Below, in pieces: positions 58,645 through 64,000 of a stretch of DNA of 64,000 nucleotides. The notes under the pieces are model-generated. The model was not told the origin of the DNA and ran no database searches. It was given only the letters and a program-made list of their open reading frames with translations. The translations under genes and the position numbers were made by a program. Position 1 is the stretch's first letter; each line of letters starts with the position of its first letter. Origin of the DNA: Dickeya dianthicola NCPPB 453 (GTDB lineage Bacteria; Pseudomonadota; Gammaproteobacteria; Enterobacterales; Enterobacteriaceae); the NCBI RefSeq assembly GCF_000365305.1, contig NZ_CM001841.1, positions 238,193 to 302,192 of the forward strand. Direction: 5' to 3'.

Positions 58645-59775
58645 ATGCAGAGAACAACCCCTTTGGCACTTTACCAGCAGGCTTTGGCGGCACAGACCTA
58701 CCAGCCGGATGAGGTGCAGCATCAGACGGTTGTCCGTCTGAACGCCATTCATCAGATGCTGACGGAACAGGTGTGGGTACAATCGGAAAGCAGCGCGCCG
58801 GGGCTGATGGCGAAGTGGCGCGCCTGGCTGGGGCAGAAGGAGAAATCACCCTCGCCGGTGCAAGGGCTGTATATGTGGGGCGGCGTGGGACGAGGTAAAA
58901 CCTGGCTGATGGACCTGTTTTTCCACAGTCTGCCTTCGGAACGCAAGCTGCGTCTGCACTTTCACCGCTTCATGCTGCGCGTGCATGAAGAACTGAATCA
59001 ATTGCAAGGACAGGAAAACCCGTTGGAAAAGGTGGCCGACGGCTTTAAGGCGCAAACCGACATTCTGTGCTTCGACGAGTTCTTCGTTTCCGATATTACC
59101 GACGCCATGTTGCTGGCGGAACTGCTGCGGGCACTGTTTTCCCGCGGGATTGCGCTGGTGGCGACCTCCAATATTCCGCCGGATGAACTGTACCGCAACG
59201 GGTTGCAGCGCGCGCGTTTCCTGCCAGCTATTGCATTGATCAAGCAGCATTGCGATGTATTGAATGTGGATGCCGGCATCGATTACCGGCTGCGTACCCT
59301 GACTCAGGCGCACTTGTATTTGACCCCGGGCAATGCGGATACCGATGCAGAGATGCAGGCGATGTTCCGCCGCCTGTCCGGGCGTGATTTCAGTCAGCCC
59401 GGTCCGGTGTTGGAGATTAATCATCGGTCGTTGGCGACGCTGAGCGCCGGCGACGGCGTGCTGGCGGTGGATTTCGCCACCCTGTGTCTTGAAGCGCGCA
59501 GCCAGAATGATTACATCGCGCTATCGCGGTTGTACCACACCGTGCTGTTGCATCATGTTCCAGTGATGGAGGTCAAAGATGAGAACGCCGCCCGCCGCTT
59601 TTTGGCGCTGGTGGACGAGTTTTATGAGCGCCGGGTGAAGCTGGTTATGTCCGCGCAGGCGACGATGTTCGAGATTTATCAGGGTGAACATCTGAAGTTT
59701 GAATACCAGCGCTGCCTGTCGCGTTTGCAGGAGATGCAGAGCGAGGAGTACCTGCGTCAGCCGCATTTGCCGTAG
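58645..59775 (+). CDS. zapE: Cell division ATPase ZapE
   Basis: A 376-residue AFG1-like AAA+ ATPase recruited to the Z-ring during constriction. The P-loop GGVGRGKTWLMDLFF lies at about residues 78-92, Walker B is ILCFDEFFVSDI and sensor-like VATSNIPPDELYRNGLQRARFLP follows. The length matches E. coli ZapE (375). It is cytoplasmic and a single gene. Confidence 0.96.
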   Translation: MQRTTPLALYQQALAAQTYQPDEVQHQTVVRLNAIHQMLTEQVWVQSESSAPGLMAKWRAWLGQKEKSPSPVQGLYMWGGVGRGKTWLMDLFFHSLPSERKLRLHFHRFMLRVHEELNQLQGQENPLEKVADGFKAQTDILCFDEFFVSDITDAMLLAELLRALFSRGIALVATSNIPPDELYRNGLQRARFLPAIALIKQHCDVLNVDAGIDYRLRTLTQAHLYLTPGNADTDAEMQAMFRRLSGRDFSQPGPVLEINHRSLATLSAGDGVLAVDFATLCLEARSQNDYIALSRLYHTVLLHHVPVMEVKDENAARRFLALVDEFYERRVKLVMSAQATMFEIYQGEHLKFEYQRCLSRLQEMQSEEYLRQPHLP

Positions 59776-59854
59776 CAATGGTTTCCGGTGACACGCGGCG
59801 TATACGGGAAGGAAATTGTTAGAGAAAAAAGTCGATCTTTGAAATCGACTTCTC

Positions 59855-59860
59855 TATAAT
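59855..59860 (+). promoter_or_regulatory. rplM-rpsI promoter, -10 element
   Basis: A perfect TATAAT lies 170 bp upstream of rplM. The -35 region 17-18 bp upstream (GTCGAT/TCGATC) is weak. The long leader that follows (to 60029) is expected because L13 represses its own mRNA in E. coli; GTGAAC (59958-59963) and GTTCAC (59993-59998) could form part of that leader structure. Confidence 0.5.
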
Positions 59861-60008
59861 CTTGCGACCCCACGTTACAACAAAGTTTTTTCCCGAAACT
59901 TTGATCGCGCTGGCAATAGCTATTCGAAGGGGTAGGTTTGCTGGACTAGATAGCCGTGTGAACCTCAACACTATTTATTTAAGCGTTTGGGTGTTCACCA
60001 ACGTGTAA

Positions 60009-60866
<858 letters not shown>

Positions 60867-60897
60867 TTTCTGGCTGCCTGGCAGCGAAATCAACGCA

Positions 60898-60930
60898 GAA
60901 AAACCCGGTGCCTGTCACCGGGTTTTTTTT
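60898..60930 (+). terminator. Terminator of rplM-rpsI
   Basis: A perfect 10-bp stem AAACCCGGTG (60901-60910) / CACCGGGTTT (60916-60925) with a 5-nt loop and a run of eight T. Confidence 0.92.
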
Positions 60931-61019
60931 CGCCCTATACCGTTGATGGAAAAATCTGTTTTGATTACCGTGGGTTAGTCATGAAAATACGCTTATCCCC
61001 CCACAAAACAAACAGAATC

Positions 61020-61028
61020 TGGTACACT
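61020..61028 (+). promoter_or_regulatory. Putative extended -10 promoter of sspAB
   Basis: TGGTACACT fits an extended -10 element (TG-N-TACACT) about 155 bp upstream of sspA. No good -35 is present, which is tolerated by extended -10 promoters. Confidence 0.4.
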
Positions 61029-61182
61029 ATTCGCCGGTTTTGTGCCCGTTCGCCAGCAAGTGATTTAACAGAACGACGGATGTCGTCCGCTTTCCCAGCG
61101 GGGAAGTCCAAACACGGCAAGGCCAGCAGGATCCTATTCGATCGGTTGTTCGCCATATTTTTTCGATAACTTGGAGGTTTTC

Positions 61183-61824
61183 ATGGCTGTCGCTGCCAAC
61201 AAACGTTCGGTGATGACGCTGTTTTCCGGTCCGTCCGACATTTTTAGCCATCAGGTCCGCATCGTGCTGGCCGAGAAAGGGGTGAGTGTCGAGATTGAAC
61301 AGGTGGACATGGATAATCTGCCGCAGGACCTTATCGACCTCAATCCTTACGGTTCTGTACCGACTCTGGTTGACCGTGAGCTGACGTTGTATGAATCACG
61401 TATCATCATGGAATACCTGGATGAGCGTTTCCCTCACCCGCCGTTGATGCCGGTTTATCCGGTGGCGCGCGGCAACAGTCGTCTGATGATGCACCGGATC
61501 GAACAGGACTGGTATTCGCTGATGAAAACCGTCCTGAATGGCAATGCACAGGATGCAGAGGCCGCACGCAAGCAACTTCGCGAAGAGCTGCTGGCGATCG
61601 CCCCGGTTTTCAACGAAGCCCCTTATTTCATGAGTGAAGAATTCAGTCTGGTGGATTGCTACCTGGCTCCGCTGCTGTGGCGTCTGCCGTTGTTGGGGAT
61701 TGAATTGAGCGGTTCCGGCGCCAAGGAACTGAAAGGCTACATGACACGCGTGTTCGAACGCGATGCCTTCCTCGCTTCCTTGACCGAAGCCGAGCGCGAA
61801 ATTCGGTTGCAATCCAGAGGGTAA
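61183..61824 (+). CDS. sspA: Stringent starvation protein A
   Basis: A 213-residue RNA-polymerase-associated protein with a glutathione-S-transferase fold, needed for acid tolerance and phage P1 late genes. N-terminal thioredoxin-like part ([22 protein letters not shown]) and C-terminal helical domain ([22 protein letters not shown]) are typical. The ATG at 61183 ([10 protein letters not shown]) has GGAGG upstream and matches the E. coli start. First gene of sspAB. Confidence 0.97.
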   Translation: MAVAANKRSVMTLFSGPSDIFSHQVRIVLAEKGVSVEIEQVDMDNLPQDLIDLNPYGSVPTLVDRELTLYESRIIMEYLDERFPHPPLMPVYPVARGNSRLMMHRIEQDWYSLMKTVLNGNAQDAEAARKQLREELLAIAPVFNEAPYFMSEEFSLVDCYLAPLLWRLPLLGIELSGSGAKELKGYMTRVFERDAFLASLTEAEREIRLQSRG

Positions 61825-61828
61825 TGGC

Positions 61829-62326
61829 ATGACGTTGTCTCAGCTCTCTCCGCGCCGCCCGTATTTATTACGGGCCTTTTATGACTGGTTGTTGGACAAC
61901 CAGTTGACGCCGCATCTGGTGGTGGATGTGACCGTCCCTGGCGTGCAGGTGCCGATGGAGTTTGCCCGCGACGGGCAGATTGTCCTAAATATTGCGCCGC
62001 GTGCGGTGGGAAATCTCGAACTGGCTGACGACAGCGTACGTTTCAATGCGCGTTTTGGCGGTGTCCCCCGTCAGGTGTTCGTTCCGATGGCGTCGGTCAT
62101 GGCGATTTATGCCCGGGAAAATGGCGCGGGCACCATGTTTGAGCCGGAGCCGGCCTACGAAATCGTCGAAGAGTTTGGCGAACAGCCTCAAACCGAAGAT
62201 GAGTCCAAACCGGCGCTGATGTCGGTGGTGGACAACGAATCTTCCGCCTCGCAGAATGAGCAGCCGGATGACGAGCCGCCGCAGCCGCCGAGAGGCGGTA
62301 GACCTTCCCTGCGTGTGGTCAAATAA
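61829..62326 (+). CDS. sspB: ClpXP adaptor SspB
   Basis: A 165-residue adaptor that delivers ssrA-tagged proteins and RseA fragments to ClpXP. The dimeric substrate-binding domain (about residues 1-110, with RPYLLRAFYDWLLDNQLTPHL) is followed by a flexible acidic tail and the C-terminal ClpX-binding motif RGGRPSLRVVK. The length matches E. coli SspB (165). It follows sspA by 4 bp. Confidence 0.97.
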   Translation: MTLSQLSPRRPYLLRAFYDWLLDNQLTPHLVVDVTVPGVQVPMEFARDGQIVLNIAPRAVGNLELADDSVRFNARFGGVPRQVFVPMASVMAIYARENGAGTMFEPEPAYEIVEEFGEQPQTEDESKPALMSVVDNESSASQNEQPDDEPPQPPRGGRPSLRVVK

Positions 62327-62337
62327 TCGCGATTGAT

Positions 62338-62365
62338 AAAAAAGGCATGTCACAGCGCCTTTTTT
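62338..62365 (+). terminator. Terminator of sspAB
   Basis: AAAAAAGGC (62338-62346) pairs with GCCTTTTTT (62357-62365). The GC core of the stem is short and the tails are A- and T-rich, so it may act in both directions. Confidence 0.65.
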
Positions 62366-62394
62366 ATTGGTTGGAAGAAAAGCAGCAACAGTAA

Positions 62395-62658
62395 CGTACT
62401 TTTGAAGGAGAAGAGCATATCGGTTTTTACCGCTCTTCCGACTGGGCGGAGCGCGCGTTCTGCCGTAGCTGCGGGACGCATCTGTTTTATCGGTTGTTTG
62501 AACCGGAAATCTATTCGCTTTCGGCGGGGTTATTCGCCGACGGACAAAAACGATTGGTTTCGCAAATCTATATTGATAATAAGCCTGATTATTACGACTT
62601 TGTGCAGCAAACCCCAATGATGACCGAACAGGACGTCATTGATTTATATAAAGCGTAA
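62395..62658 (+). pseudogene. C-terminal fragment of a GFA-family protein gene
   Basis: An open frame with no usable start encodes FEGEEHIGFYRSSDWAERAF, then CRSCGTHLFYRLF and a normal-looking end (TPMMTEQDVIDLYKA). This is the C-terminal half of a GFA (glutathione-dependent formaldehyde-activating enzyme-like) protein; CRSCGTHL is one of its zinc-binding cysteine pairs. The N-terminal half with the other zinc cysteines is absent: the frame meets a stop at 62392-62394, and the sspB terminator lies just before it. The remnant is not expected to fold or function. Confidence 0.75.
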
Positions 62659-62681
62659 TACCCGCGAATGACCGGCCAGAA

Positions 62682-62707
62682 AAGTAAAAGGCGGCCGCAG
62701 CCGCCTT
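62682..62707 (-). terminator. Terminator after gltD
   Basis: An 8-bp stem AAGGCGGC (62688-62695) / GCCGCCTT (62700-62707) with a 4-nt loop is followed on the minus strand by TTACTTT. It lies 20 bp beyond the gltD stop codon. Confidence 0.8.
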
Positions 62708-62726
62708 GTGGCTATTCTGAAAGCGA

Positions 62727-64000
<1,274 letters not shown>

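Overview
The window is chromosomal DNA of an enterobacterium. Gene order, protein sequences and moderately high GC fit the Pectobacteriaceae, most likely Dickeya (a plant-associated genus). This is an inference from gene order and recalled orthologues; no database search was possible. Nearly all of the window is core genome: fis-dusB-prmA-panF-yhdT-accC-accB-aroQ, msrPQ-acuI-csrD-mreBCD-maf-rng-yhdP-tldD-aaeR/aaeXAB, npr-rapZ-ptsN-hpf-rpoN-lptBAC-kdsC-kdsD-yrbG, mlaFEDCB-ibaG-murA, degS-degQ-zapG-zapE-rplM-rpsI-sspA-sspB and the 3' part of gltD.

Region by region. 1-6.3 kb holds two amino-acid uptake loci: a complete AapJQMP (YhdWXYZ-type) ABC system behind a well-formed sigma-54 promoter with two NtrC-like upstream boxes, and a binding-protein/permease pair that has no ATPase of its own. 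6.5-7.7 kb is an EEP-family nuclease/phosphatase gene. 7.7-10.9 kb is the only clearly accessory stretch. It contains an ASCH-domain gene that looks internally deleted, a complete 1,295-bp IS256-family insertion sequence with 24-bp inverted repeats and an 8-bp target duplication, an AT-rich orphan gene with a possible ribbon-helix-helix N-terminus, a perfect 13-bp inverted repeat, and a small P4-satellite-like module (YlcI/YnfO-type regulator divergent from an Icd-like gene and a 63-residue gene) with three operator-like repeats between them. 10.9-33.5 kb covers translation and DNA-architecture genes, fatty-acid and pantothenate metabolism, the MsrPQ repair system, CsrD, the Mre rod-shape operon, RNase G, YhdP and TldD. 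33.5-39.8 kb has the Aae hydroxyarylic-acid efflux locus, a frameshifted DUF1543 gene, a LysE-type exporter and DarP. 39.9-50 kb has PmbA/TldE, Rnk, the nitrogen-PTS/RpoN operon and the Lpt/Kds lipopolysaccharide genes. 50-57.8 kb has the Mla phospholipid system, MurA and two periplasmic HtrA-type proteases. 58-64 kb has division factors ZapG and ZapE, ribosomal proteins L13 and S9, stringent-starvation proteins, a GFA-family gene remnant and gltD, cut by the window edge.

Several groups act together. RpoN (with its PTS-Ntr neighbours) is the sigma factor expected at the aap promoter. Lpt, Kds, Mla, YhdP and MurA all build or maintain the envelope. TldD and PmbA/TldE are the two halves of one protease. 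DegS/DegQ handle periplasmic protein quality control. No tRNA, rRNA or CRISPR array was recognised. No convincing new multi-gene system was found. The best leads are the three-repeat regulatory switch of the P4-like remnant, the AT-rich orphan gene beside the IS256 copy, and the sigma-54/NtrC control region.
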